The notes: generated by a model not told the origin, from the letters alone. A stretch of 64,000 nucleotides of DNA from Salvator merianae (GCA_003586115.2 QVOM02000034.1:125833936-125897935); one strand, 5' to 3'; positions 46,906-58,352 are shown, counted from the first letter of the stretch. Translations and numbers: made by a program.

Positions 46906-48250
46906 TTTAAGGCTAGCAGATTGCCTACAATTTAGTTGGTGGCAACATCCCAGCAGAAGTTATAAAAGGAAGTGTGTCTCTGGGCCATGCACAAAAAGTA
47001 TGCCCACCTTTCGTTGCACAGGAAAACATCTACACCATAGGCTGATTGAGCTGCTGCCTGTTTTCACTGTTTCACCATTCCCTTTTCCCTTTTCCCAGCT
47101 TTCCAAACTTTCTATGAGGCTATGATTTCTTGGCCCTTTATTGTTAAGGTTTATTAATTTGTTTATCATTGTGTCTCCCTGCCTCTTCCTTGGTTCCATC
47201 TCACCAGGTCTAAATTGTCTTTCCTTTCTCCTGAGTCAGTAGTGTTAACAATATCATGGTGACTTCTCTATCACACCCAAGAACGTTTTCTATACATATG
47301 TCCTAGCATCATAAATAAGAATCACTAAGTCGAAACAGGGGCAGGAAAACAACCTCACAGGCATTTTCCATTTGGTCATTATGGATGGAGCCATTTGTTG
47401 CCAGGGAACACTCTGGGCTTACACTTGGAGTTCTCCATCATGGAAACATCTGTACTGGCCCAGGAAGCATGCAGAACCTGACACCATTTTGCTGGGCTTT
47501 AGAAACAATCTCAATGTCCTGGCGCACTGGTCAGTTGAGAATTCCCAATCCCAATAAATCAGCAGGCAACATGCTGCAGATGTCTCAAGCAGTTCGTATT
47601 TACTAATTGCAGCAGTGAAACTTGTACAGGAAGGTTTTTGTTACCAATCCAGAGGAGTAGCTGAGCAAAGTCAACGAGGCAGGAGTCAGGGTTGAAAAGC
47701 CAAGATCAGCCAGTCTGAATGAACTATTCCAGAGCATGGGAGTCACTTGCAGGACAGGTTGCTAGCAACACCCGGTGCAGGTTCTTCCTGGCTTTTTATC
47801 CCTCAGGATCAGACTTAGAGTTTGACAGGTGGGGACGGCATGGACAGTGTTCTTTCATCTTCTGCTTTAGTCTTAAAGACCTAAGCTTTTTAATCTTCTC
47901 CTGTCCCTGCTGGCTAGGGAGAGGTGTCTCCATCTCTGGGCTATGGGAATACCGAGGTCCTGGAGAGTCTATTCCACTAGAGTCAGGGTCACTGTGTCCT
48001 GGTGCTCTGTGTTCACCTGAGGATTCTGAGGAATTAGCTTCCACTGTTGTGGGACAGGACATGACAATAAAAAATGGACACTTAAAGCATACCACAAAAA
48101 TCCCCCTGCAACTGTAGATGCTGGGGATGTTTAGCTTCTGGTCTGTGGAGTTAGGCTGGGACTGGCAGTCATCATGTGGCCTGGGTTGCTTGATTTGGTC
48201 CAGATGCAAGCTCTACACTCCATGCCAATGCTGTCAGAATGTAAAAGAAA
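46906..48250. other. Unclassified stretch
   Basis: The 47560-48240 part is somewhat GC-richer and holds frames of 132 and 137 codons on opposite strands (47719-48117, 47796-48209). Neither resembles a protein I know, and they overlap each other. I could not classify it as an LTR or other repeat. Confidence 0.4.
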
Positions 48251-48270
48251 CCTCAATCATTTGATTGAGG
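48251..48270. repeat. Short perfect hairpin at an element junction
   Basis: CCTCAATCA and TGATTGAGG flank a 2-nt centre and abut the truncated left edge of the tandem-hairpin element. Confidence 0.9.
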
Positions 48271-48340
48271 CGCGAAAAGGGAGCCTTTCATTTTTGTGGC
48301 AAAAATCTTCGCCAAAACCGCCTGTCACAGAGGCAGCAGA

Positions 48341-48508
48341 GCGATCGGCGAAGGTCTTCCCCTCGCTTTGATTTTTAGCTGTTTCCGATTGCTCTCTCAT
48401 TCCCCCCCATTCTGTTTGTGTGCGCATGCGAGTGACAGAAGAGGGGGAATGAGAGAGCGATCGGAAATGGAGAAAAATCAGTGCGAAGGGAAGACCTTCG
48501 CCGATCGC
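48341..48508. repeat. Long hairpin, module 1 of copy F
   Basis: The left arm GCGATCGGCGAAGGTCTTCC pairs with the right arm ending GAAGACCTTCGCCGATCGC. Confidence 0.9.
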
Positions 48509-48530
48509 TAGCAGCACTTATAACTTTCAC

Positions 48531-48704
48531 GATCGGCGAAGGTCTTCCCTTCACTTTGATTTTTCTCCATTTCTGATCACTCTCTCATTCCCCCTCTTCT
48601 GTCACACGCCACGCATGCGCACACAGACAGAATGGGGGGGGGGAATGAGAGAGCGATTGGAAACGGCAAAAAATGAAAGCAAAGGGAAGACCTTCACCGA
48701 TCGC
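48531..48704. repeat. Long hairpin, module 2 of copy F
   Basis: Arms begin GATCGGCGAAGGTCTTCCC and end GGGAAGACCTTCACCGATCG. The loop is extended by CACACGCCACGCATGCGCAC. Confidence 0.88.
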
Positions 48705-48755
48705 GAAAATTAAGTGCTGCTGCCGCCTCTGTGACAGGCAGCACTTAACTTTAGC

Positions 48756-48908
48756 ACTCGGCGAAGGTCTTCCCTTCGCATTGATTTTTTTGCTGTTTCC
48801 GTTTCCGATCGCTCTCTCCCCCTATTCTTTCTGTGTGCATGAGGGGGAGAGAGCAATCAGAAACGGAGAAAAATCAATGCGGAGGGAAGACCTTCACCGA
48901 TCGCTAAA
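48756..48908. repeat. Long hairpin, module 3 of copy F
   Basis: Arms begin CTCGGCGAAGGTCTTCCC and end AGGGAAGACCTTCACCGATC. The central part is shorter than in modules 1 and 2. Confidence 0.86.
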
Positions 48909-48949
48909 GTTAAGTGCTACCTGCAAAGAGGCAGTACTTAACTTTAGCG
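48902..48949. repeat. Linker hairpin in copy F
   Basis: It has 21-bp arms with two mismatches, equivalent to the perfect linker hairpin at 39682-39730. Confidence 0.9.
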
Positions 48950-49189
48950 ATCGGCAACGGTCTTCCCTTCGCATTGATTTTTCTGACGCTGCGGCAAATG
49001 GTGAAGGTCAGCAAAAGTCTCCGGGACCTTCGCCATTCACTTTCGCTGTCCCTTTTTCCCTTCGTATTTCATGCAAAGATGGCAGAAACGCCATTTTCGT
49101 GCGAAATACGAAGGAAGCGAAGCTTTGTGCACATCCCTACTAACAGTTAAATAGAGCAGCTTAAAATAGAGAAGTGGTCAGTCAAAGAA

Positions 49190-49575
49190 TTCAACTACCT
49201 TTCAAGCTTGCCAGTGGACTGGACTAGGGAAGGGTCTATGGGCTTCCTTTCTGCATGCTGGTGCGGTTTAAAGGAGGCATCACACTGTCCTTCCTAGTAT
49301 GTTCCATCCACAAAGGATTGAGAGTAGACCAGACTAGGACATCCAAAATGGTGCTCTGGTCCAGTCTATCAGTACATTTCTTCTTTGAGGGGGATATATC
49401 AGACTACAGAAATGTTCAGACAGCACACCTCCACAGTTCAGTGTACCACATGGGACCCATTTCAGTGAAGGTCCAAGGAACAATCCATCCCAGCCTGGAA
49501 CAGATTTCTTACAGTAGACCAGAGCATCCCACTCTCATCAGGTCTACTGGAGGTAAGTGTGAACATGGCCCCAGT
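49190..49575. mobile_element. CCAGTAGACC-type non-autonomous DNA element, copy 4
   Basis: It shows GGGTCTATGGGCTTCCTTTC, GACATCCAAAATGGTGCTCT, ATCCCAGCCTGGAACAG and the right end GGTAAGTGTGAACATGGCCC. The left end CAAGCTTGCCAGTGGACTGG resembles the start of copy 3. No target duplication found. Confidence 0.6.
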
Positions 49576-51094
49576 TATCTTACACAGTTAAAATAAACTA
49601 CTCTTTATAAATTGTCACCTTTCCATATAATGAATGTGCAGAACAGTTTCTGTGTTAACAACAGAAAGATGCAATTATAAAATTAAAATGAGCATAACCA
49701 CATCAAAATACAAAATGTATTAAACAATAAAAGTCCTTCACTTCCTATCTCACAAAAAACATAGTTTAACCTGAGTAATCCCACCCCAACAAATTCTAGA
49801 CATCACTCAAGAATCACTTGATAATTGAGTGAAACTTAGCAATGTGTAGATGAAACTCAACCTGCTTTTCACTGCTTTATTTTCATACTTGTGCACTGGT
49901 GGTTCAGTGTTCAAGCATGCATGTTTGTGTCCATGTAACCAGGAATATGGGGAAAGGTACAAAGAAGTGAATAGACCTGCTCTATTGCTCCTTCCAAAGT
50001 CAGGATGACAGATGGCAATAGCCTCACATGAGTGCCAAAATTACTGTGAGGGGGACAGGTTTTCTTGCAATGAGTGGAAATTCTTGGTGGATTACTCAGG
50101 GATATTTCATTTGTCCCTCCCTGTTTTGTTATCACCACACTCCTGCATGTATCCATAGGAATGTATGTATATGCATTTGAGAACATGCATGTGTGAATAT
50201 GGCCATGTACATGTACATGCATACACACACGCACGCACACACACACTAACATTGTGAATGTGTATGGTTTCATTTTTTTCCCCCACAAAGTAGTTTTATG
50301 CATTTGGCATCCACCAAAACATATGTTCACACATGTGAGGAATTGCTAAGCCATGTTACTGAGTTCAAAGAACTGAAAACTCAACAAGCCACAGACTTGC
50401 AATTTTCAGATGTGAGGAGACACATATGTGGGTCAAGTAATTTTCACTAAGAATTCACAAAGGCTACATAAGTTAAAGCTTCCATTCCCTCTTCTCCTGC
50501 CAGCTTTACACATTTTAAAAAGGGAAGGTCTTGCTGTCTACCAAGCCACATAAGATGACAATGTGTGCTGAACTAATCTACTATCTCTGAAAGGCTTTTA
50601 AACATCTCTTTTTCACTTCCTCAACACACCTCACATAAGCACTTTTTCTGCATTTCATCTTATCTATAACTGCAGAGCTGACCCATGAGAAGGAATCTGA
50701 GAAGGGCTTTGTCCTGCTCTGTATTTATTTTTGTGTTTCTAAAAGTCCCCCCTGCAAGTCAGAGTATCAAGTTTAACTCTTATCAGATAATTAAAGAGTG
50801 CTTGCCTCCAGAGGCAATTTTAAACCAATCTCAGGAAAGGGCAGTAACTATACACTGCAGATAATTATAGTCTATTAAAGAACACTAAGATAAGATTCAG
50901 AGATCACTAATCACACAAGGTCATAAATGCACTGTACCTTTCATTGGCAGTGCTTGAATTTTAGCATAGATTTTCTTGGGGATGGAGGGGAGTAAACACA
51001 CCTATATGCAGATATGCTATACTGAGAGAAAAATGCAAAAAAGGGAAGACTACCAAAAATTTAAAGGGAAATTCACAACTAAATTTTGGCTTAT
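49576..51094. other. No recognised gene; CA/CG-rich run
   Basis: A purine-pyrimidine run with ACATGCATGTG and a CACACACGCACGCACACACA stretch lies at about 50180-50247. The 139-codon minus frame at 49911-50330 crosses it and is an artefact. Confidence 0.5.
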
Positions 51095-52570
51095 AGTTCA
51101 GATAATAATAAAAGGAGAAGGTGAGAAAAACTTTGCTAACTTAAATGATTTCAAGTCCCCAGGCCCAGATGAACTACATCCTAGGGTGCTGAAGGAATTA
51201 GCAGATCTAATTGCTGAACCACTCTCTGTGATCTTTGAGAACTCCTGAAGCAGGAAAAGTCCCAGAAGATTGGAGAAGGGCAAATGTTGTCCCTATCTTC
51301 AAAAAAGGGAAGAAGGCTGACCCAGGAAACTACAGGCCTGTGAGCCTGACTTCAATATCAGGCAAGATCCTTGAACAAATTATTAAACAGCATATATGTG
51401 AGCATTTGGATGGGAATGCAGTCATTTACCAGAGCCAAAATGAATTTGTAACAAACAAGTCATGCCAGACTAATCTCATTTCCTTTTATGACAAAATCAC
51501 TGGATGAGTTGATCCAGGAAATGCCATAGACACAGCAATTGTTAGGTAGATTCATAAGAGTTGTCATAAATGGTTCCACATCCAATTGGAAGAATGTCTC
51601 AAGTGGCTCTGTCTTGGCCCCAGTGCTGTTTAACATTTTTATAAATGATCACAATGAGGGAGTCAGGGAGATGCTGATCAAATTTGCAGATGACACAAAG
51701 TTGGGAGGGGTTGCTAACACTAGGGAGGAGAAGGAGAGGATTCAAAAAGATGTAGACAAGCTTGAACAGTAGGCTGAAACTAACAGAATGATATTTAACA
51801 GGGAGAAATGCAAAGTCCTACATCTGGGTAAAAAAAAAAAAAAAAGGACAAAAACCAGTACAGAATGTGAGGAATCTCACTGAGCAGCAGCACATGTAAA
51901 AAGGATCTGGGTGTACTAATAGATCACAGATTGAACATGAGTCAACAGTGTGATGCAGCTGCAAAAAAGACAAACACCATCCTGGGATGTATCAAGAGGA
52001 GCATAGAGTCTAGATCATGAAAAGTAATTATCCCTCTTTACTCAACCTTGGTCAGAGCCCATCTGGAGCACTGTGTCCAGTACTGGGCACCCTAATTTAA
52101 AAAAGACATTGACAAACTGGACCAAGTTCAGAGGAGGGCTATCAAAACGGTGAGTGGTCTGCAAACCATGTCCTATGAGGAACGCTTAAAGGATCTAGGA
52201 ATGTTTAGCCTACAGAAGAGAAGACTGAGAGGAGACATGATAGCTGTTTTCTGGAATCTTAAGGGCTGTCACATTGCAGAGGGATTGACCATATTCTCAC
52301 TTACACAAGAAGGATATTGATATAAGAATGTTTAATGTAGAATGTAATTTTATATACCTGAAATGTATCAAATTTCAGAAATATGTAAGGGTGATCAGTC
52401 AATGGAATAGGTTGTCACAGGAGGTGGTGAGCTCTCCTTCGCTGAAGGTCTTCAAGGAGAGGCTGGACAGACATCTGTCTGGGATGGTTCAGTGAATCCT
52501 GCACTGAGCAGGGGATTGGACTTGATGACCCTGGAGTTCCCTTCCAACTTTTTGATACCATTACTCTATG
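51095..52570 (+). mobile_element. CR1-like LINE with internal deletion and intact 3' end
   Basis: Translation in shifting frames gives [86 protein letters not shown] and FADDTKLGGVANTREEK (FADD at 51683-51694). Later come KDLGVLIDHRLNMSQQC-like and LEHCVQYWAP-like blocks near 51900-52090. The 3' end has CAAGGAGAGGCTGGACAGAC and GGACTTGATGACCCTGGAG, closing with ATTACTCTATG, the usual CR1 terminal motif. The YLDFSKAFD block (catalytic motif A) is missing near 51535, so about 150-200 bp are deleted. An A-tract at 51831-51846 has replaced coding sequence. It is inactive. Confidence 0.9.
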
Positions 52571-52976
52571 AAAATTAATAATTCATTAATGTCTGTTTTA
52601 ACTCACAGCATTTCTTGCACTGTATACTATCTGAACCCCAAATAATGCCAATATATGGGGTTATTGTTTTGTTTTTTTCAGGTCAGCTGCTGAAGCTGCT
52701 TGCCTAAATACCTAGGCTGTAGCCACAAACATGAAAAAAGTGGTTTGAAAGTAGTTTAGAGAGGATAACATTCTCTCTTGCTGCTCCCCACCAGACACAA
52801 GGAGTGCTCCTGGGTTTACACAGCCATCTTTCATTCCAGGATCAGTTTGAGAGGGACCACCAGAAGCCAGCCAACACCTACCCACTTCCTTTTGTTGTTT
52901 CTATGGGCTTGGCTGGCTTTCAGTAGTCCCAGTTGAGCTGATTCCAGGAGGCACTTTCCAGACATCAAAGGTAAGC
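52571..52976. other. No recognised features
   Basis: Nothing classifiable. Confidence 0.5.
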
Positions 52977-52984
52977 ATCCCTAT
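52977..52984. repeat. 8-bp target site duplication, left
   Basis: ATCCCTAT, identical to 53337-53344. Confidence 0.95.
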
Positions 52985-53336
52985 TAGGGATGCACAAATT
53001 TCGATTTGCATTTGAAAATTCATAGGAAATTTTGTTTTCATGAATTTTTGCAACAAAATGAAAATGACTTTTTTTCTTGTTAGTAGTTTTCGATCAGAAA
53101 CGAAAAAGCCTACTCAAGTAAGCAAAAATGAAATTTGTCGAATTTTCACAATTTTTGCTATGTTTAAATCATGAAAATGGCATTTTCAATGGGAAAACAT
53201 TGCAAAGAACACGAAAATGAATGAGAAAAATGCATTTTTCGACAACGAAATTGGCTGAGGAAGCAAAATACAGATTTTCATTCAAAAATGAATTGAAAAC
53301 AAATCAAAAACTATTTTCTTTTCATGCACATCCCTA
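52985..53336. mobile_element. hAT MITE (TAGGGATGTGCA family), copy C
   Basis: The left end is TAGGGATGCACAAATTTCGA and the right end TTTTCATGCACATCCCTA. The 352-bp AT-rich interior is collinear with copy B, including TTTTTGCTATGTTTAA and GAGAAAAATGCATTTTT. The exact 8-bp target duplication ATCCCTAT marks a well-preserved insertion. Confidence 0.96.
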
Positions 53337-53344
53337 ATCCCTAT
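53337..53344. repeat. 8-bp target site duplication, right
   Basis: ATCCCTAT, identical to 52977-52984. Confidence 0.95.
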
Positions 53345-53554
53345 TACAGGAAATCTGCCACTGTTGCTGGGTTTCCTATAATGCTGATATTACACGTTTT
53401 CAGCCACCTAAAGTGACACTATATTGGGAATGCCTGGAGTATGTCTGCCATTCCCAATATAATGCTGAAATTATCACATATCTGGAGGTGACCATGGATT
53501 TGTAGCCCAGTTCCTTAACTATATCGCCTTAGGAAAAAAAACCTGTGAACATAA

Positions 53555-54030
53555 CGGGTGTTTCACACTTAGCAGAGCAGAACATACTGATTAGCAGGGT
53601 TGAGGACAGCGACGATGGAGTTTGCAGATCACCATTCACATTTGTCAGCAATAGAACAGGTTGTGAGCTGACCATCAGGGGGAGCAGTGTGAATGGGAAT
53701 GCACTAGTCAGAGAGTTGTTTGTGAAATCATAGAGCTACTTCCAAAAGCATAGAGCTACTAATTCATAGCCAGAGAACTATTTCCAAAGCTGGCCCCTCC
53801 CCGTCACCATTCCAAACCCAGAAATAGTGTGAATCCAGCTCCCCTGATCAACACCTGATTGTTAAAGTCAGATTCCAGACTCCAATTTACCTCTACAGCC
53901 TTACTCAGTTTCAGGTAGGCATCACATGGGTTTGGGTGAGCTTCAAGTCAGCTGACTCCATTTAAAAGTGTGAATGCAGCTGACTAGCAAGTGGACAGGA
54001 ATGTTCCTCTCGCAAAGTGTGAACTGGCCA
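53555..54030. mobile_element. GC-richer hAT-like non-autonomous element, copy 5
   Basis: The left end is CGGGTGTTTCACACTTAGC and the right end GCAAAGTGTGAACTGGCC. Interior GAGCTGACCATCAGGGGGAG, GGCCCCTCCCCGTCACCATT and TCAGTTTCAGGTAGGCATCA match copy 3. CATAGAGCTACTTCCAAAAG followed by a second CATAGAGCTACT is a local duplication. Confidence 0.75.
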
Positions 54031-54114
54031 TTTGAATAAATATAGCATTTGTCTTCAAGAAGTAACACCAAGTTATCTCTGCCCCAATAGTTTTTTTGGG
54101 GGGGGAAGAGATTG

Positions 54115-54353
54115 TTTATTTATAGCATTATCAGTTTCATTTATCTATGGCATTTATACCCTACCTTTCTTCCAAATAACTCAAGGTGGGGTGCATTATT
54201 CTCCTCCCTTCCATTACATCCTAACAACAACCCTTCAAAGTAACTTAAGGTAATAGGCAATAACTGGCCCAAGATTACTCAGTGAGTTTTCACGGTTGAC
54301 TCAGGATTCAAATCTCAGGACTCCTGGCTCTAGCCCAATCCCCTAATTAGTGT
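54115..54353 (-). mobile_element. tRNA-headed SINE with L2-like tail
   Basis: Read on the minus strand it begins GGGCTAGAGCCAGGAGTCCT and has a B-box-like TTTGAATCCTGAG. It continues CTTGGGCCAGTTATTG, passes CCTTGAGTTATTTGGAAGAA and ends AGGGTATAAATGCCATAGAT, then an AAATAAACAA-type tail. This is the common MIR/L2-related SINE layout of reptiles. Confidence 0.8.
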
Positions 54354-57261
54354 TTACTGTGATGGATCCTAGTATAAAGTACAGGCAATATAGTGCCTCT
54401 TCCCAGTGTTTGCTAGGACATCAGATTGACCTCTTTTCAATTATTGTGCCCAAACTCTGTAAGCCAGGAAGTCCAGCTGGCCCACTCTGTGTTTGGAAAG
54501 CTTTACATCTTCCTTTATTATTTTTAAGATCAGTGTATTGGATTATGTTTCAGCTGGTATTGAGCTTTAGGTCTCAGATTTATATATCACTCTTGGTTGT
54601 TCTTATGCTTTAAAATTCTGACAGTAGAAAATAAATATTTTTAAAATGAATTGATATGTGTCCAGACAAAATGTAATCATGCACCCTTTGAAACATGGGA
54701 AAGAAAAGATGCCCTTCCTATTATCTCCCTTTATTCCTTCCAGAATTTGACATTGCAAAACCCTCTTTGAGACAAGTTCTTTAAATTAAACCTTCTTCTT
54801 TTACGTTTCAGCATTGTATAGAAGTCAGTGCTACAAACAGAGCTCATGAGATGACCTACTGCAATGTAAACACCATATTATATTAATGTTTCCACGCACT
54901 GCAATGAAACCTAATGTACCATGGGGTACTGGATTACTGAATAGTTTAACAGCTTTATACTCATGAATAAGGTTCTGCAAAATGGGCAAGATGAGCATCC
55001 TTGTTCCATGAATATAAGGTGGTATTGAAGAAATTATGACCACAACCTGCATATTCTCACCTGGAAGTCTGACTGAACTCAGTAAGTCCTACTTACACAG
55101 AATTTTCCTGTTTTTAAGGCTGTAATAAGAATTTGCATTATGTACAACAGAATGCATGGTATTCCTTGTCTGAAAATACAACTCAAATTTTGTGGAACTT
55201 ACATTATTATAGAATATGTTCTTCCTTATAAGATGGGAAAATCCTGATAATGAAAGCACCAAACAAAAACTCCCAATAAAAATTCAAAACCAGAGGGAAA
55301 CAGAAAAAGAATCTCCCAAAACAAAAGAATCAAAAATAAATATGTTGCATAGTAACAAACACTGTATGTGGATATTAGAAACACCCAGTTCTTTCCAGAT
55401 ATTCTTCAATGGTCAATTTCTTGAAATCCCATAGAACTCTATTTTTATTAGTATTCATAGCGATATAAGAGCAATTTTAAAATATATTTCATAGAGCTGT
55501 GACTAAACTAAATTCATCCCTATGTCTGTTGAACATTAAGGATAAGAGCTGCAGTTCATAAACATTTGGCAGATACAGTGTCTGACTACTACTGACACAT
55601 TCTTTATTAGCTTCATTCTGTATTTAACATCTGTCAAATGTATACCAGTCTTTACATGTGGTTTCCTCAACATGTGCCCCTCCTTTGGACTGCATAGAAC
55701 CTCCACACAAGTAAGTCACTGCAGGGTGAGTGAACAGCCAGGAAAAGCACAGAGGTTGGAGACAGAATCCTAACCTAGTTGGAATGTTTGTGCTGTTTTG
55801 CTGGGCACCCAGAACTAGTATTAAAGGATGCTACTTTTGAGGGCCTGACTGAAAAAGCTTTAGCTGGCAAATTCAAAGGCTCAGAACTTTCCTTCTCATC
55901 TTCTGAAGCTGGGCTGGGATGGAGTGTGCACAATGCAGATAGTCCTTATTGCAGGATACTGGTGACCTGTTTCATCATGGTTCAGGGTACCTAGAGTGAA
56001 CCACTGTAATGTTGGATAACCCACACAATGTGTAAATGGTCTTTGTTTCCACCCAGTCCTGCCAGAGGAAGGCTGCATGTAAACCCAGAAGTTAGGCTAT
56101 GGAGTATATCTGAGACCAAATTTTCCATAGTAAGGGTTAATATATGATGCTCAGAGAGGCATCCAAATGTTCCTATGCCAAGATGCATCAACAGAATACA
56201 ATGTATCTCAGACGATCACAATACAGGTCAGACATTTCTCTTGGTGGGAGGAGCAGGAAGTTGATGTATCTGGTGCACAGGCATTTGCCTGTCCCATCCC
56301 CTTGCCAGTCAACCCCATTTGTCCTTTTTGGACTGTGTGGGTGAAGCCTGTGTGTGTTTATAGTTCTTGTTTATTCATCCTGCTAATGGACACAGGCAAC
56401 TGACTTCTGAAAATTTTCTATAATTAGCCCCACTATCATCACATCCCTTCCTGGACTTACAGAAATGAGGACCAAACTATAATTTCACACCTAAGACATA
56501 TAATGTCATTCAGTGCTAAGAAGTAAAAACAAAAACAAAATGAAAAATAAAAAAAAAAATTCAGGTTTGACAGAATGCTGTTGATTTTTAAGACCTTCAT
56601 CCATGCATCATGAAGTATGACAAAAAAAAAAAAAAAAAAAGAGGAGAAAAAACAATCACTTATTTCAGAGCAAGTGTATACTGGAAGCAAAAATATCTAC
56701 AGAATAGAAGGCCATTGTTAGTAAAACAGCCAAAATGAATGTTTTATCGCTTTTGCAATAGAAAAGAGTTGTGTGTCCTTCTTTGGTCATGAAACTTTCA
56801 CTCCCAGATCCCCTAACTTATACTCAGATCAGAGCGAAGTCAAGCAAGAAGGCCATTGTAATTGATGGGTGCATTAGGTGAAAGTATTTGCAAAGAATTT
56901 CTGTCTTCACAAGTCCCTCACAAATCAATATCAGGTGGTATTTTCAATAACACATTTGAGTAAAGAACTTTTCACAAAGCCAGTTCTCATTCTTCTCCTG
57001 TCTTGGTTTAATTCATCATGATAAGAGTTTGTCATGAGCATTGATTAAAAAGATGCTGTAACCTTGTTTCATAAAAAGATAAAAGATATTATAGGGTTCA
57101 TTAAACACTGCTCACTGAACTTTTGGTAAGAATGCTGCAAAACACATCCCTTTCTGGGACATTTTTATATTTTTCGCTAGCACTCTTATGCCCATTTAAA
57201 CTGCCCTCCCATGTTGTCAATAAGACAATTATAAAACAAAGTATCATTGGTTATCACTGGA
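54354..57261. other. No recognised gene
   Basis: Contains an A-tract at 56622-56640 and several short frames (54350-54613, 55779-55994, 56144-56403) without recognisable homology or splice context. Confidence 0.5.
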
Positions 57262-57729
57262 TGAATCCACACTTATGGTAGCGAGTGACTTCAGGTAGCC
57301 CCCGGAGTACAGCAGTCAAACAGCTATGGTGCCTGTTGCTGTACAGCACACTGAAAAAGTCACCAGAAGGTTTTTAGGCCTATTCCAGCATGTCCTACAT
57401 CAGAGAGCTAAAATTGACTATGGCAGTACCCCCACCCTTCAGTCCACTCTATGTCACCATTTGGACAATGCCTCATTCTTCCTTGACCACTGTGTTCAAA
57501 TGGTGGCAGAGAGTATCCCCTACAGAGCCTACACTACCCAGGTGTCACACGAGAGATTGCCCATTTCTGGGGTCTTTTCTGATAGAAGGCACCTTGCCTT
57601 CAGAACTGACATCTCCAAAAACAGAGAGGTGTAAGGGGTGGGCTATTTAGTCAGAATGTACCCCACCCTAGGGGTGGGAGCATGTATCCTCACCTCAGTC
57701 TGCCCTATGCCGCTAAAGTGTGGATGTTC
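57262..57729. mobile_element. Non-autonomous element with ATCCACACTT terminal repeats
   Basis: The left end GAATCCACACTTATGGTAGC and right end GCCGCTAAAGTGTGGATGTTC are imperfect inverted repeats. It contains the near-palindrome CCCCACCCTAGGGGTGGG at 57662-57679. Frames at 57326-57650 resemble nothing known. Partial copies lie at 42650 and 45090. No target duplication found. Confidence 0.65.
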
Positions 57730-57840
57730 CCACTGATTCATTTATTGACTGAGTCTTGATTGAGTGGGCTCAGCCACATTAGTAATTCAGAAAAGAAGAA
57801 GGGGAATCCAATACATTGTCTACAGTACAGCGAACTCCCC

Positions 57841-57847
57841 CCCCCCA
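57841..57847 (+). repeat. C-tract
   Basis: A short poly-C run, CCCCCCC, that continues from the preceding line. Confidence 0.7.
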
Positions 57848-58344
57848 TTGCTGCATTCAAGAAATTTTAAAATGTATCCTTGTCGTTCCTCCTCCTAAAA
57901 TGATATTTTTTGTTGTTTTATCGGTTTCCTTAGAATATAATTGTCTTTGAGCCCTAAATGAAGTGTGGTTTCAAGAAAATGGCTTTACTCAGGTAAACTC
58001 TGAAATCGTTGGGTGTCCATGTTTACATCCATATTCCTGCCCACTAAAGACTTGGCATTAGGAATGTATGGAACCAGTTCAAATTTGAACCAGTTTGACA
58101 TGAAATGGAGTGGTTCAACTGATTTGTATTCAAATTGAAATTGCTTCCAGTTCTAGGTATCAGTTCAAATTTGAACCAACCCAATAGGGTTTTATTGTAA
58201 CTCCATAAACTCCCAGTTTGAGACAAACTACTTGAGTTTGGATTATTTTGCCCCTTTCAAAGGGCTTTTTTTTCCCCTTTAATTTTGGACAATGAACCAA
58301 TTTAGACTAGTTCATTGTCAATGTGGTTCAATTTGATACAAGCT

Positions 58345-58352
58345 GAACTGGC
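58345..58352. repeat. 8-bp target site duplication, left
   Basis: GAACTGGC, identical to 58693-58700. Confidence 0.95.

Larger units (their letters stand above)
48271..49139. mobile_element. Tandem-hairpin foldback element, copy F (three modules, 5'-truncated)
   Basis: It starts inside the element at GCGAAAAGGGAGCCTTTCAT (matching 39212 in copy E, about 85 bp in) and ends GCTTTGTGCACATCCCTA. It carries three long hairpins (48341-48508, 48531-48704, 48756-48908) with arms homologous to copy E, separated by the short TTAAGTGCTGCC hairpins. The unit spacing is about 200-218 bp. The last block, AAGTCTCCGGGACCTTCGCC onward, matches copy E closely. A 156-codon frame at 48673-49143 runs across modules but mirrors the palindrome and is not conserved as a protein. 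Confidence 0.85.

Noticed and set aside
47719..48209. 132- and 137-codon frames on opposite strands, considered as an LTR or gene fragment
   Set aside because: No TG...CA borders, primer-binding site or recognisable protein motif. Two overlapping opposite frames suggest a chance lack of stops in GC-richer DNA.
39127..49139. Regularly spaced palindromes considered as a CRISPR-like array
   Set aside because: The units are about 210 bp, themselves long hairpins, and have no unique spacers. The context is vertebrate transposon DNA.
48673..49143. 156-codon plus-strand frame with repeated GEGLPFALIF-like units
   Set aside because: The repeats are the translated hairpin modules. Similar frames appear on both strands in copy E, and none is conserved as a protein.
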